From: Bryopsis sp. KO-2023
Lineage: Eukaryota; Chlorophyta; Ulvophyceae; Bryopsidales; Bryopsidaceae
Assembly (NCBI GenBank): GCA_030272585.1
Contig: BSYQ01000001.1
Coordinates: 5,022,001 to 5,086,000 of the forward strand
Direction: 5' to 3'
DNA length: 64,000 nt
A program made the translations under genes and the position numbers. This document shows positions 1-9,927 of the stretch, piece by piece. Position 1 is the stretch's first letter, and every line of letters begins with the position of its first letter. The notes under the pieces were generated by a model. The model was given only the letters and a program-made list of their open reading frames with translations, did not search any database and was not told the DNA's origin.

Positions 1-232
1 AACACACACACAAGCGGGAACACACCAATCCCACGAATCCCGAGTTCTTACAAAGTAAAGTGAATAAGAATGAATGTCAAAACAACGAGTGGGCCTCTTA
101 AGTACCCCTAAGTGTAGTACACTGACGCATGCCCCAAACTCTGGGTCTAATCTGTCTTACTCGTGAACCCACATGCGTCAGCCACCCTCGGCTCTATCCC
201 AAACTACCTCGTATAGCGCTAAAAGACTAACA
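1..232 (-). repeat. 3' LTR of element A, partial
   Basis: This stretch matches 9696-9927 without a visible difference. It ends in ACTAACA, the complement of the LTR start TGTTAGT. About 197 bases of the LTR should lie left of position 1. It contains a CA microsatellite at its left edge. Confidence 0.93.
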
Positions 233-252
233 TACGCCCCCCCCGCAAAAAG
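233..252 (-). other. Polypurine tract of element A
   Basis: On the minus strand a G8-9 run preceded by A/G-rich sequence lies four bases before the LTR start TGTTAG. This is the expected plus-strand primer site of an LTR retrotransposon. The same arrangement is seen in copy D at about 52738-52756. Confidence 0.75.
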
Positions 253-427
253 TGGGCGCCCACGCACACCAAAACACAAAGAAAAACAAAAACACAAAAA
301 CACAAACACAAAACTCACCCACTCCCATACCCACACCCAACTGTCTTGGACCTGTCTCTTGCTCTGACGTCTCTGACAGCTGCTGCACGCACACACTTGG
401 TCGACGATAACTCCTTTTCCCTTCTCC

Positions 428-2242
428 TTAACGCTGTTCCTGCGCTTGCGCTTGCTGGATAGCACGCTGCTCCTGCGCATGCGCTTGCTGCACTGCACGA
501 TACCGGACACAGGGATCAAATGCGGCAGCCACCCTCTTGGACTTTAGGAATGGCAGATCCCTTGTGATGCCGGACACCTTGAGCTGCCGCTTCACACACA
601 TGTTGCAGTGTGGCAACTTCTCGTGCTCAGCCGGGAACGAAGGGATTTCTTCGAACGTCGAGCGTGTCAGCTTCAACATATGGGCAGGTAGAGAGAATGG
701 GGAGACGGTGGCGATGGACTTGTTGTCCACTTCCGCGACTTTTTGGACCGCCGTGACGATGCGCCCCAGCATCGAGTATGCCAACCAATGAGCATCACAC
801 ACGAGGTGATACCCACAAGGAAGGACGGAATACTTCTTCTGCGTCAGCCGCTGAGCACTTGCTTGCATTGGGCTTCTCCCGCACCAAATGCACATGGGCA
901 ACTCGTGAAAGTGCCGGTTGCCGCGATAATTTTGCAAGGCTCGGTCCCTGGGGTTAGTATATTGGACCTTCGGCCATTTCTCTGACGCAGTGATGGGGTT
1001 GCAAGCCTCCTCGATATCCTCCCGTGACAGGTTCACTTCGCTGGGTGCAGCATCCACTTTGTCTTGAGCAGCCGCCTTTAGTCTTCTGAGCTTAACCTTT
1101 TCTCGGAAAGCCCGAAGTGCTGCTTCTGTTGGAGCTAACTCCAACGGTGGATGGACCGCACGCTGAACCTCTGTCACCTGGCTTGGCCCTTCATCATTCC
1201 TTATTTCCCCGTCCTCCAGTTCAGAACTAGGACCTTCGAGCCTAGGAGGTGGACTGCCGAAGTCAATTTCTTCGTTAAAATCCAAGTCCAAAAGCTCCTC
1301 CTCTCTCATGTCGAATAAGTCCTCCCCCGGTGCTATTGCGGTAGCCTCATCTCCGGGAGTCTGAACTGTTGGTGCTGGTTGTGAGGGTGCTGGAGTTTTT
1401 AATGCGGCAGCCTTTAACTTGAGTAACAAGTTGGCTCTTGCTGCATCTCCAGGCATACGATCCCTCGGTGGCTCACCACCTTCATCGTCACCGTCCTCTC
1501 GCCTTCTCTTTCCGTGTGGATCTTCATCCCTACACGGCGAGCTTGGGCGTTTGTTTTTCCCTTTCCCCTTGCCCTTGCTTGAGCCTCCCGCATCATCGTC
1601 CTTGGACGGTTCCAGATCAAGTGTTGCGTTTGACAACAGAACTTGGACTTGGCGATCCAGTTCTTCGCGTACCCGTGGTGCTGGTACCGCCGGGTTCAAA
1701 CGCAGCATCTTGTCCGTTGTTTCGCTCTGCACTTGAAGTTTTCCAGAGCCGTCTCTGAGGGACTCTCCCAGCAAATCGATCTGCAGCTCTTGTTCTGCCA
1801 ATTCCTTCTCAAGGTTGTTGGCTGCTGCACTCCACGCGGTTGCTACAGCTCGCTGCAGCGTTTCCTCTACCGCGGTAAATCGATCCACCATTCCCCCGAG
1901 AGCTTGCTTGCGGAGGTCATTCTCACGATGGTTAGCCATCATGTGAGATTGGAACCGCTGCTTCTTCAGCTTCATGGCTTCCAATTTTTCTTCCAAGACC
2001 TTGGTCTTGTCCTCCGCTTCTTTCTTTTCCGCCTCCGCCTTTTCCTTGGCTTTCTCCGCTGCCTCCTTCGCAGCCTCAGCTGCTTTCGTCCGGTCACTCA
2101 ACTCTGCGAGCTGCCGGGTTAAGGCCTCATTGTTCTGCAGCACCTCCTCTGCGGTCGACGTAAAGTGCTGCAGCTCCTCTTCTTTTTGAGCTACCTCCGC
2201 TTCCAACCTCGCAATAATTGCGGCGGGTGTATCGGCAGCCAT
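428..2242 (-). CDS. Third ORF of chromovirus A: coiled-coil protein with RING-like zinc motif (ORF3)
   Basis: A 604-residue protein encoded between pol and the 3' LTR, the position of an envelope gene in retroviruses, but with no signal peptide or membrane segment. I start it at the ATG at 2242 (MAADTP), which is shared with copy D. Residues about 8-110 are a charged heptad-rich coiled coil. The middle is acidic and proline-rich with a KGKGKGK basic patch. The C-terminal part has CIWC, then 21 residues, C-x2-H-x2-C-x2-H-W, and about 65 residues later CNMC. That spacing resembles a RING finger with His at the sixth ligand. The extreme C-terminus repeats QQAQAQEQR. Element family B has a protein with the same architecture at the same place. 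Function unknown; ubiquitin-ligase-like or nucleic-acid-binding roles are only guesses. Confidence 0.85.
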   Translation of the reverse strand: MAADTPAAIIARLEAEVAQKEEELQHFTSTAEEVLQNNEALTRQLAELSDRTKAAEAAKEAAEKAKEKAEAEKKEAEDKTKVLEEKLEAMKLKKQRFQSHMMANHRENDLRKQALGGMVDRFTAVEETLQRAVATAWSAAANNLEKELAEQELQIDLLGESLRDGSGKLQVQSETTDKMLRLNPAVPAPRVREELDRQVQVLLSNATLDLEPSKDDDAGGSSKGKGKGKNKRPSSPCRDEDPHGKRRREDGDDEGGEPPRDRMPGDAARANLLLKLKAAALKTPAPSQPAPTVQTPGDEATAIAPGEDLFDMREEELLDLDFNEEIDFGSPPPRLEGPSSELEDGEIRNDEGPSQVTEVQRAVHPPLELAPTEAALRAFREKVKLRRLKAAAQDKVDAAPSEVNLSREDIEEACNPITASEKWPKVQYTNPRDRALQNYRGNRHFHELPMCIWCGRSPMQASAQRLTQKKYSVLPCGYHLVCDAHWLAYSMLGRIVTAVQKVAEVDNKSIATVSPFSLPAHMLKLTRSTFEEIPSFPAEHEKLPHCNMCVKRQLKVSGITRDLPFLKSKRVAAAFDPCVRYRAVQQAHAQEQRAIQQAQAQEQR

Positions 2243-2690
2243 TATGTTTGTCGGAAAGAAAGATATAACAACGGTTTGTGCGTCTTTAGACTCTTTTTCA
2301 CTCAGGAGCTCGCTCCGTTTACACAACACTAGGGCAAAATGGTTCGAGGGCTGCGCTTATAAGGCTGGGTGACTCGTACACTTTCCTCGTTGAGTTATTG
2401 GGGTGAGACACCAACGTTTCACTCGGTTGGAGTCTCGTCAAGACCACCTCAACACGTCACTTGATAGGGGTTTTCTCGGAACAACCACACTATCTCGAAT
2501 GTGACATCGTTTGCCCGGTTTCTAAAGTACTACTGAAGCTACACTTACTGCGCCAGCCAAATAACTTAGGCACCTAACGCATTAAAGTTAAAGAGTTGGT
2601 TTGGAAGTCGACAGAGTTTTTCTAAGGTATCCTTTTTCGCGCCCCCTTGCAATAAGGAGTTCCACCTTAGCCATCAAACACTCTGTTTCC
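2243..2690 (-). promoter_or_regulatory. pol-ORF3 intergenic region with TATA-like box
   Basis: About 450 bases separate pol from ORF3. On the minus strand a CTTATAAG motif (2356-2363) lies about 115 bases before the ORF3 ATG, followed by a pyrimidine-rich stretch close to the ATG. It is conserved in copy D (50625-50632). This may be an internal promoter for ORF3; a spliced or reinitiated mRNA is the alternative. No other coding potential is seen here. Confidence 0.4.
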
Positions 2691-5600
2691 CTATTCTCTT
2701 CCTTTCTGCAACTCTTTTCTTTCTTTCTCTTTAAATGCGCGAAGTATATCTGGTGCGTTAACCAGATTAGCTTCAGGTTCCCAAGTAGCGTCAAGTAGAT
2801 CGTATCCTTTCCACAGCACTAGGTATTCGCGATTGCGTTTACCTCTAGCCCTTAGGATATTTTCGACCTCATACTCTACTTCGCTACCAATCAACTCTCC
2901 TTCTGGAGGTTGTATTTGCCTGCTGTTATCACTCGAGGCGTGATAACGCTTGAACTTAGAAACATGAAACACTGGGTGAATGAGCCATGTTTCCGGAAGT
3001 TGAACTCTGTAAGCCACCTTTGATATTTTCTCCACAATTTCAAAGGGACCCACAAATCGACGGCGCAGTTTGGGACTCACTTTGTTCAAAGCAGCCAACG
3101 GAATAAAACGGCTTTTTATCAGGACTTTATCCCCTTTCTCAAAAGCAATATCTTTCCTCTTCTTGTTTGCACTCACACACATTCTGTGTTGTGCTCTAGA
3201 GTAATATGCTTTTGCGGTATCTAAGTCCTGTGCCATCCGTGCTACCATAGTCTTAACTGCTTCCACTTGAAATTGCGTTGCCGTCCCACCAATGTTTGGT
3301 GTTTCTGGATGGTACCCATACATCAAATATGCAGGTGCGAACCCTGTACTCGCATTCACTGCATTGTTTGCTGCAAACTCTGCTGTAGGTAAATACTCAA
3401 CCCACTTATGGGGATACCTCTCAGCATATGGCCTTAGAAAATTTTCCAGAGTACGTATGGTAACCTCACTCTGCCCATCCGTCTGAGGGTGGTAAGCTGT
3501 ACTCATACGAATCTCTGTACCCAGAGCTTTAAAAAGCGTCTGCCAGAACTTGCTGGTAAAGCGAGGGTCTCTATCAGACACAATCACTTTAGGTAGGCCA
3601 TGGTTGCGGTAAACATGTTCGATAAAAAGTTGGGCGTATCCTGCAGCGGTAATCTCTTTAGTACATGGGGCGAAATGCACAAACTTGGTAAGTCTATCGA
3701 CAAAGACAGCTACAGCACTAAACCCATTGGATGCTGGTAGATCTGTCACCAAGTCAGTGGTAATCTGCTCCCACTTCCGCTCAGGTATTGGCAGGGGTTG
3801 AAGTAAGCCCATAGGCTTCTGTGTGTCAGCCTTTATTTGTTGGCACACAGGGCATTCGCGCACAAATGCCTTCAACTCATTCATCCACCCCTTCCACCAA
3901 TATCGCCGCGCTAGGATTTCTCCTGTTCGCGCTGGTCCTGTATGGCCTGCTGAAGGTGTCTCATGGCACTCCTTCATAATCTTATTGCGCTGGCCTTTAG
4001 GAACCACCACTTTCTCGACTAATCCTCTCTTTGGGACCGTCCAGAGTATTCCCTCTCTGAGGAAATATCCCTCAACTTCCTCGCCACTCTCAAGCTTCCG
4101 CAATATCTTCACCAAGGAGTTATCAGCTTGGAGGGCTTGTTTCCACTCATCTTGGCTTGCTTGATGCACTTGCCAAGTGGAAATGTTCATCGCAGTTTCC
4201 ACGGGCTTAGGAACACTGCGGGAGAGAGCATCTGCTAACACATTAGCCTTGCCTTTTATGTAGGAGATCTTGGGGTTGATCGAAGTCAGGTACCCCGCCT
4301 CAAGCCATCTTGCTTGGGTTCTAGAAAGGTTCCTCTGCGACAGAATATGCGTCAGAGGTTGGTGGTCAGTGAACACTGTTACTCCACCCGCACAACCTTC
4401 TAGATAATGTCTCCACTGCACCATCGCATAACATATTGCACACAACTCTTTGTCGTATGGTGCATAGTTAAGCTCGGCAGGCTTGAATCTACGTGAGAGG
4501 TAAGCTATTGGCTGTAGCCCCTCTCCGTGATCCTGTGTTAACACGGCACCGATGGCCTCATTCGACGCATCAGTGATCACAGTGTAAGGCAGTGACGCAT
4601 CTGGAAAAATAAGGACGGGAGCTTGACTTAGACGCTTTTTCAGTTCATTGAATGCGCCACGCTCAACCTGTCCCCATCTCCAGGGATGGTCTTTTTTCAC
4701 TAAGTCATGGAGTGGTCCAGCAACATGTGCAAACTGGGGAATGAATTTCCTGTAGTATGAAACCATTCCAAGGAAACTACGTACATCGCTAACACTCTGT
4801 AGTTCCTTCCACTCCTTCACTGCCTTCACTTTTTGTTCCTGTGGTTTTAACCCACTTCCGCTAATGCGGTAGCCAAGATAGTCTACTGTTGCGACAGCCA
4901 GCTCACTTTTACTTGCCTTAGCAAAAAGCTGATATTCTGCTAGTCGCGACAGAACTTTCTCTAAGTGTTCGGCATGCTGTTCCATGTTTTCAGAGAAGAT
5001 GAGTATGTCATCGATAAAGACAACAACAAAATCATCTAAAAACTCTGCGAGTAGGTCTTGCACTAGAGTTTGGAATTGCGCTGGGCAATTGGTTAGCCCA
5101 AAAGGCGCTACCAAAAACTCAAAGTGACCGTATCTCGTGCGGAACGCTGTTTTATCTGTATCAGATGGCCTTACTGGAAATTGCCAATAGCCTGATCGCA
5201 GATCTAACTTTGAGAACACTTTGGCTTTGAACACTCTATCCATCAATTCTTCTGGCAGGGGTAAAGGATACCGGTTTTTCACCGTCACCTTATTGATCCA
5301 CCTGTAATCCACACACATCCTTAAGCCTCCGTCCTTTTTCGGTACAAATAGGATTGGCGCGCCCCAAGGGGACTCGGATGGTTTGATTTTCTTCTGTTCC
5401 AGAAGGTAATCCACTTGTGCTTTCACTTCATCCAGCTCTGCTGGTGAAAGCTTGTATATTGGACGATGGATAGGTGTTGGATCCTCCAGGTCTATCTTAA
5501 ACTCATGACCTTTTCTCTTCGGAGGGATCCCTGGGGGTAAATCACGAGGGAACACACCACGGTGTGTTTCTACCACCTTTTTAATTTCGGCAGGGGTGTC

Positions 5601-6698
5601 TGAACGAATAAGTTTGCCAATCTCATCCTCAGTGTTGAATGGCTGTGTTCGCTCTATTGCGTCAGGCAATTCATGTTGGCCTAAAGCTTTCTCTTCAGAC
5701 TCTTGCACTACAACCATGAATGCTGTCTCTGTTTTGAGATGACGCATCATTCGTTTAGCTGAACACTCAGTCACTGGCACTTCTTGCAGTATCGACTGTA
5801 CTTTTCGTTCAGGTTCAATACTCTCTTGGGTTGGATGACGCAACGGGAGATGAAACACTTGGCTGTTTTTGCAAACTGAAATCTCATTTTGCTGAAAGTC
5901 TATGCGGGGGTTTTCTTTCTGCAACCAAGGCATGCCCAATATTAGGTCATAACCAAGGTCTGGGAACAGATCCGCTTTCATTTTGCACTTCAGCCCTCCT
6001 ATCTTTACTCGGAGGTTGTTACAGCTGCCAGCCAGTTCTTTAATATCTCCGTTTGCCAACATTGCTCTCTTTGAGCTTGGTGTAATCGACAACCCGAGAT
6101 CACGCGCTACCTTATCATTGATATAGTTTGCTGTACTTCCACAATCAATGAATGCATAAAGGTCCGTGGTCTTGATCCGTGCTTTTACTTCGTACCCTCT
6201 CACAGGCACTTCTTGAATTTTTAACAGAGGGCATGTGTCACCCTTGGTTGACGAAGTTGATCGAACTTCTGACACATTAACTCGCTCTGTGGTAGACCGC
6301 TGGGTTGTTTCTGACCCACTATCGTCTACGTCTGCAGGCAGGGACTCCTGTAGACTACTCTGCGACTCCAATGAGCCCACAGATTCACTAACAGAGGGAA
6401 GAGATGCAGATGACGCATGAGGCGCGTCCATCTCATCCGGTGTGCTTTCCTTCTGTTCATTTTTCCAATCGCAGTTGTCATGTGCCGATTGGGTAGATGT
6501 GGAGAGTGTCTCTGTTCTCTCTTCACGCGGTGTACTAGTCCGCTCCTCAGGTTTTCCGCTGTGAGTACTTTTAACCTTTTTCGAGGCACCTACTTTTGAT
6601 CTATGCTTCCTACGCCGCCTACGAACTCTGTTTCGCTTACGACGTTTGCGTCGGCCAGGCTCAGACGAAGCAGTTTCCTGCCTGGCAGTCAGTTTAAC
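2691..6698 (-). CDS. pol: Pol of chromovirus A (protease, RT, RNase H, integrase, chromodomain)
   Basis: The frame is open from the gag end to 2691. The first ATG is at 6431 (1246 residues from there), but expression as a Gag-Pol fusion by -1 frameshifting at 6692-6698 is likely because the frame is open across the junction. Numbering from that ATG: aspartic protease with D96-C-G (the usual D-S/T-G is replaced by DCG), then RT with FIDDIL, RNase H beginning at TDASNEAIGAV, an integrase HHCC zinc domain, the D-D-E core (TTDLV, VSDRDPRF, GQSEVTIRTLENF) and a C-terminal chromodomain (YEVENIL, LVLWKGY, TWEPE). The chromodomain normally guides integration into heterochromatin. No stop or frameshift interrupts it, unlike copies in family B. 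Confidence 0.95.
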   Translation of the reverse strand, partial: VKLTARQETASSEPGRRKRRKRNRVRRRRRKHRSKVGASKKVKSTHSGKPEERTSTPREERTETLSTSTQSAHDNCDWKNEQKESTPDEMDAPHASSASLPSVSESVGSLESQSSLQESLPADVDDSGSETTQRSTTERVNVSEVRSTSSTKGDTCPLLKIQEVPVRGYEVKARIKTTDLYAFIDCGSTANYINDKVARDLGLSITPSSKRAMLANGDIKELAGSCNNLRVKIGGLKCKMKADLFPDLGYDLILGMPWLQKENPRIDFQQNEISVCKNSQVFHLPLRHPTQESIEPERKVQSILQEVPVTECSAKRMMRHLKTETAFMVVVQESEEKALGQHELPDAIERTQPFNTEDEIGKLIRSDTPAEIKKVVETHRGVFPRDLPPGIPPKRKGHEFKIDLEDPTPIHRPIYKLSPAELDEVKAQVDYLLEQKKIKPSESPWGAPILFVPKKDGGLRMCVDYRWINKVTVKNRYPLPLPEELMDRVFKAKVFSKLDLRSGYWQFPVRPSDTDKTAFRTRYGHFEFLVAPFGLTNCPAQFQTLVQDLLAEFLDDFVVVFIDDILIFSENMEQHAEHLEKVLSRLAEYQLFAKASKSELAVATVDYLGYRISGSGLKPQEQKVKAVKEWKELQSVSDVRSFLGMVSYYRKFIPQFAHVAGPLHDLVKKDHPWRWGQVERGAFNELKKRLSQAPVLIFPDASLPYTVITDASNEAIGAVLTQDHGEGLQPIAYLSRRFKPAELNYAPYDKELCAICYAMVQWRHYLEGCAGGVTVFTDHQPLTHILSQRNLSRTQARWLEAGYLTSINPKISYIKGKANVLADALSRSVPKPVETAMNISTWQVHQASQDEWKQALQADNSLVKILRKLESGEEVEGYFLREGILWTVPKRGLVEKVVVPKGQRNKIMKECHETPSAGHTGPARTGEILARRYWWKGWMNELKAFVRECPVCQQIKADTQKPMGLLQPLPIPERKWEQITTDLVTDLPASNGFSAVAVFVDRLTKFVHFAPCTKEITAAGYAQLFIEHVYRNHGLPKVIVSDRDPRFTSKFWQTLFKALGTEIRMSTAYHPQTDGQSEVTIRTLENFLRPYAERYPHKWVEYLPTAEFAANNAVNASTGFAPAYLMYGYHPETPNIGGTATQFQVEAVKTMVARMAQDLDTAKAYYSRAQHRMCVSANKKRKDIAFEKGDKVLIKSRFIPLAALNKVSPKLRRRFVGPFEIVEKISKVAYRVQLPETWLIHPVFHVSKFKRYHASSDNSRQIQPPEGELIGSEVEYEVENILRARGKRNREYLVLWKGYDLLDATWEPEANLVNAPDILRAFKEKERKELQKGRE

Positions 6699-9352
6699 AT
6701 TTTTTTTACATCGGGGAGGTTTTTCACCTCCTCCAATCTAGGACATTGCCTCACAGGGTGACCCTTCTTTCCACAAAGATAACAATGATATCCCCCTCCC
6801 CCCTGGGGGTTCTGTCTTCCCTGATTGGCTTGTCCTCTTCCACGGTTACCACCACCGCGTCCACGTCCACCACCACCACGTCCTCCTCCTCGTCCTTGTT
6901 GCTGTTGCTGCTGCTGTTGCACTCCTGCGGCAGCTTGTGGTGGTGCTTGGGCTGGTGGTGTAGGGTTCTGCTGCTGCTGACCCTGATTCTGGCCTTTTTT
7001 CTTTCTTCCACCACGCCAGACTCCTTTCTTTTTCTGATTGGTCTGCCCTCCTTGGCCTTGTGTTCCAACTCCAAGGGCTTCCAATCGTTCGGCGGATATG
7101 ATGGCGGCCTCGACATCTCGAGGTACCGTTGCTGCGACTAACTTCTGAACTTCACTCTTAAGTCCATCCACGAAGAGCAAATACTGGTGATCCTCTTCGA
7201 GGTCTGGAATCCTCAAGACTAACCGCTGAAACTCTTTAACGAACTGTTTCACGGTTCCAGTCTGCTTGAGTTTGTGGAGGTCACGCCACGCTTCATCTCG
7301 ATCACTAGAGAATTCGAAAGCTGTAGCTAAGCCATCCATGAAGTCCATCCAGTCACGGAAGGGTGGTCTTTCACCTCGGTGAATTTTCAACTCTTGCATC
7401 GTTAACCAATCCGAGGCAGCTCCATAAAGGTTAGTGGCCATAATCGATTGCCACTGTGCTTCATGCACTCCGCAGGTTCTCAAGTACCGCGTCATGAGCA
7501 CTTGCCATTTACGGGCTTTTGGTTCTCCACTTCCGTTAAATGCGCGAGGCATTTGCAACTTGACGGTGCTAGGCAACCACTGTCCTTGCCTAGGAGGTCC
7601 TGGGCCTGCTGGTCCAGCGCCACCTCCACCTCCACCTCCACCAGGAGGTCCACCGGGAGGTCCACCGGGAGGTCCACCGCCTCCACCATCTCCACCGCCG
7701 CCACCACCTCCTCCGCCATCAGGCGCACCTGGTATGCGGGAAGGTGGGCGGTTTCGTCTGTCGCGGTAATCATCACCGCCATCATCATCTGGGTCGTCAT
7801 CACCAGGGTCTCCAAAGTTACCTCGCATGCGAGGAACTCGACTGGGTCCACCAGTAGACTCATATGAACCAAGTGCAGCAAAGGGATTATTTTCTACCCT
7901 TGCTCCCAAAGCACTTAACCCAAGTCCCAATCTTCCAGTACGTGTGGGGATCTGCATGGGTTCTTTTCCCTTCTCTTCTCTGACCTGTGCCTTAGCACGC
8001 TCAAGGTCAATTTGATATAACACTTCTGCTGAGGAGAGAACTCTTGGGTTAGTTCGTGTGGGTCTACGTGATCCATCGGCAGAGTCGGGTTCTGAGATGC
8101 GTACTCCAGGCTGAGCTCTTGTACTTGGAGGTATCAATTGAGGGAATGTGAAATCAGCGTCTGGTGCGCTGTCCACTGCAGTGCATGGTGGTGCTTCTGC
8201 AGCAACAATTTCACCCTCCTCGACCTGTACTGCTGGAGGAGCCGGTATTGTTGAGGTTCCTGCCCCAACCATTCCTACCGCGAAGCTCTGGTCTAGTGGC
8301 GGCCATGATGCAGCCAACTGCTTTACTGATTTCTTCGGCAGCGGCATTCCAAAGGCTGAGTCCTCAGGCTCAGGGGAAGTTGATTCTTCACGCTCTGGTG
8401 ATACTGCTCGAGCATCACTTCCACTTTGGGCACTCTGACTTCCGCCACTCACATCCTCCATGCTTCGTTCCAGGCCAGATAATCTCAAGGCAACCACATC
8501 AGCTGCATCTTGCTGCTGATCCCAGGTTTTGGATGCCTTTTTCTCCAAGGCAATCAAATCTTTTTGAATTGCTACTCTTGAGCTCTGCAAACGCTTCACC
8601 TCAGCACCTTGTTTATGCAAGGACTCCCGAAACAATTCTAGAGTCCGTTCGACTTTTTCGTTGGAATCCGCAACAGTTCCTAATAAGCCTTCAATTCTCC
8701 GCCCTTGAACAAGGGATAACTCGGAGAGTTGTTTTAGCTGAAGTGCTGATGCTTCAGTTGCTTCCTTTAGGTCAGCAAAACGAGAGTCCGCTAGAATGTC
8801 TGCGGCATCCATTCTCCTCGTTATTGCATCCACAGAAGCTTTGATCTCGGCTCTTTCTTTCCTATGGTCGATATCTTGGCGTAATAGCCTCTGCTCGTAT
8901 CGACTATGTTGAGCCGCTACTGAATCCAGCTTCTGCTGTTGCGACACCACCGCATGCTGTGTGGCCTCAACCTGTTGCGCATGCTGGTGCTGTGTTTCCA
9001 GCGCCTGCCCGATCACCTCTGATGCGCCAGCCAGTTGGTTCGACACAGAGGCCTCAGCATGGGCTAGCCTCTGCCCCAGTGTCTGGTCAACTTGCTGCAG
9101 GTGACCCCTTAGCCCGTGGGCTAAATCGTCCACACGGTCATGGACCGCATCCACATCCTCTCTTAAGGCTTCCGCATCAGCTCCCATGTCTATGTCGACA
9201 GCTGCTTGCTGGACATTGTGGATGTTCTGGACGTTTATTTGTTGGTACACAACATTGGGTGCGTCAGGCAATTCCTCATCGAACTCAGGTTCAATCCCTG
9301 GCTCTTCAACTTGAGGCTCGCGCACTGCCAATGCGTGTTCACGGTCAGCCAT
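6689..9352 (-). CDS. gag: Gag of chromovirus A
   Basis: An 887-residue capsid/nucleocapsid precursor beginning at an ATG in a good context (gaccATGgc). The first half is helical and coiled-coil-like with many His/Gln residues. A Gly/Pro-rich linker follows at about residues 540-580, then a retrotransposon Gag domain (about 590-760, from LPSTVKLQMPRAF to AERLEALG), a poly-Gln/RGG tail and a CCHC zinc knuckle (CYLCGKKGHPVRQC) close to the C-terminus. The protein ends MLN just after a GTTAAAC heptamer. Copy D encodes an 883-residue version differing mainly in the length of the Gly/Pro run. Confidence 0.93.
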   Translation of the reverse strand: MADREHALAVREPQVEEPGIEPEFDEELPDAPNVVYQQINVQNIHNVQQAAVDIDMGADAEALREDVDAVHDRVDDLAHGLRGHLQQVDQTLGQRLAHAEASVSNQLAGASEVIGQALETQHQHAQQVEATQHAVVSQQQKLDSVAAQHSRYEQRLLRQDIDHRKERAEIKASVDAITRRMDAADILADSRFADLKEATEASALQLKQLSELSLVQGRRIEGLLGTVADSNEKVERTLELFRESLHKQGAEVKRLQSSRVAIQKDLIALEKKASKTWDQQQDAADVVALRLSGLERSMEDVSGGSQSAQSGSDARAVSPEREESTSPEPEDSAFGMPLPKKSVKQLAASWPPLDQSFAVGMVGAGTSTIPAPPAVQVEEGEIVAAEAPPCTAVDSAPDADFTFPQLIPPSTRAQPGVRISEPDSADGSRRPTRTNPRVLSSAEVLYQIDLERAKAQVREEKGKEPMQIPTRTGRLGLGLSALGARVENNPFAALGSYESTGGPSRVPRMRGNFGDPGDDDPDDDGGDDYRDRRNRPPSRIPGAPDGGGGGGGGGDGGGGGPPGGPPGGPPGGGGGGGGAGPAGPGPPRQGQWLPSTVKLQMPRAFNGSGEPKARKWQVLMTRYLRTCGVHEAQWQSIMATNLYGAASDWLTMQELKIHRGERPPFRDWMDFMDGLATAFEFSSDRDEAWRDLHKLKQTGTVKQFVKEFQRLVLRIPDLEEDHQYLLFVDGLKSEVQKLVAATVPRDVEAAIISAERLEALGVGTQGQGGQTNQKKKGVWRGGRKKKGQNQGQQQQNPTPPAQAPPQAAAGVQQQQQQQQGRGGGRGGGGRGRGGGNRGRGQANQGRQNPQGGGGYHCYLCGKKGHPVRQCPRLEEVKNLPDVKKMLN
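6692..6698 (-). promoter_or_regulatory. Candidate -1 ribosomal frameshift site, Gag to Pol
   Basis: In the gag frame the heptamer reads G-TTA-AAC immediately before the TGA stop. It has the X-XXY-YYZ-type second half used by viral -1 sites. An A-AAA-AAA run lies just upstream. The pol frame is -1 and opens only a few tens of bases upstream, so a shift must occur here. Copy D has T-TTA-AAC and family B has G-TTA-AAC at the equivalent place. Confidence 0.7.
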
Positions 9353-9483
9353 GGTCTCTCAGCCACTATTTGGGAGTACTCAACAACCACGGTTGGAGTT
9401 TCTCTCTACCAAACAAACAAACAAAAACGTTTGTTGCGCCACGTTCACAAGTTTCGATCTCAAGAACTTAAAGTTCTTGCCCA

Positions 9484-9495
9484 GCTCCGAAACCA
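9484..9495 (-). other. Primer binding site of element A
   Basis: On the minus strand TGGTTTCGGAGC follows the LTR end (CACTATCA) after a two-base spacer. The TGG start is complementary to a tRNA CCA end. Copy D and the decayed element C carry the same 12-mer. I cannot name the tRNA. Confidence 0.8.
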
Positions 9496-9497
9496 AT

Positions 9498-9927
9498 TGA
9501 TAGTGAAGCTTGTGGGTGACGCAATAGTGGTCGGCTGTGTTGATTGGATTCGTGATAACTTGCTGGCTAACGCAAGTATACTTGTGGGGTTTGTTGGTTT
9601 AGACAACTCTCTAGCTAGCGCGGTTGTGAACGCTACTAGAGCACTTGGGTTGGGAAGTGATTGCGTCAGGCAAACACTTAACACACACACACACAAACAC
9701 ACACACAAGCGGGAACACACCAATCCCACGAATCCCGAGTTCTTACAAAGTAAAGTGAATAAGAATGAATGTCAAAACAACGAGTGGGCCTCTTAAGTAC
9801 CCCTAAGTGTAGTACACTGACGCATGCCCCAAACTCTGGGTCTAATCTGTCTTACTCGTGAACCCACATGCGTCAGCCACCCTCGGCTCTATCCCAAACT
9901 ACCTCGTATAGCGCTAAAAGACTAACA
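9498..9927 (-). repeat. 5' LTR of element A
   Basis: A 430-bp LTR, TGTTAG...CTATCA on the minus strand. It is nearly identical to the 423-bp LTRs of copy D and contains a (CA)n run of slightly different length. Confidence 0.93.

Larger units (their letters stand above)
1..9927 (-). mobile_element. Chromovirus A (Ty3/gypsy LTR retrotransposon), nearly complete
   Basis: Read on the minus strand the order is LTR (9498-9927), primer binding site, gag, pol, a third ORF, polypurine tract and second LTR (1-232, cut by the window edge). The C-terminal chromodomain of Pol places it among chromoviruses. All three ORFs are open and the parts of the two LTRs that can be compared are identical by eye, so this looks like a recent, possibly competent insertion. 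The right flank (9928 onward) is the coding sequence of a hAT transposase, so A interrupted that gene. The left target duplication lies outside the window. Confidence 0.95.

Noticed and set aside
428..2242. Envelope gene making A/D an errantivirus-like retrovirus
   Set aside because: ORF3 has the position of env but no signal peptide, membrane segment or fusion motif; it is a coiled-coil/zinc protein.
7492..7881. Open frames opposite or overlapping the Gly/Pro tract of Gag (and its copy near 44646-45081)
   Set aside because: They are low-complexity readings of the GGN/CCN repeats that encode the Gag linker; the Gag frame has the domain content.
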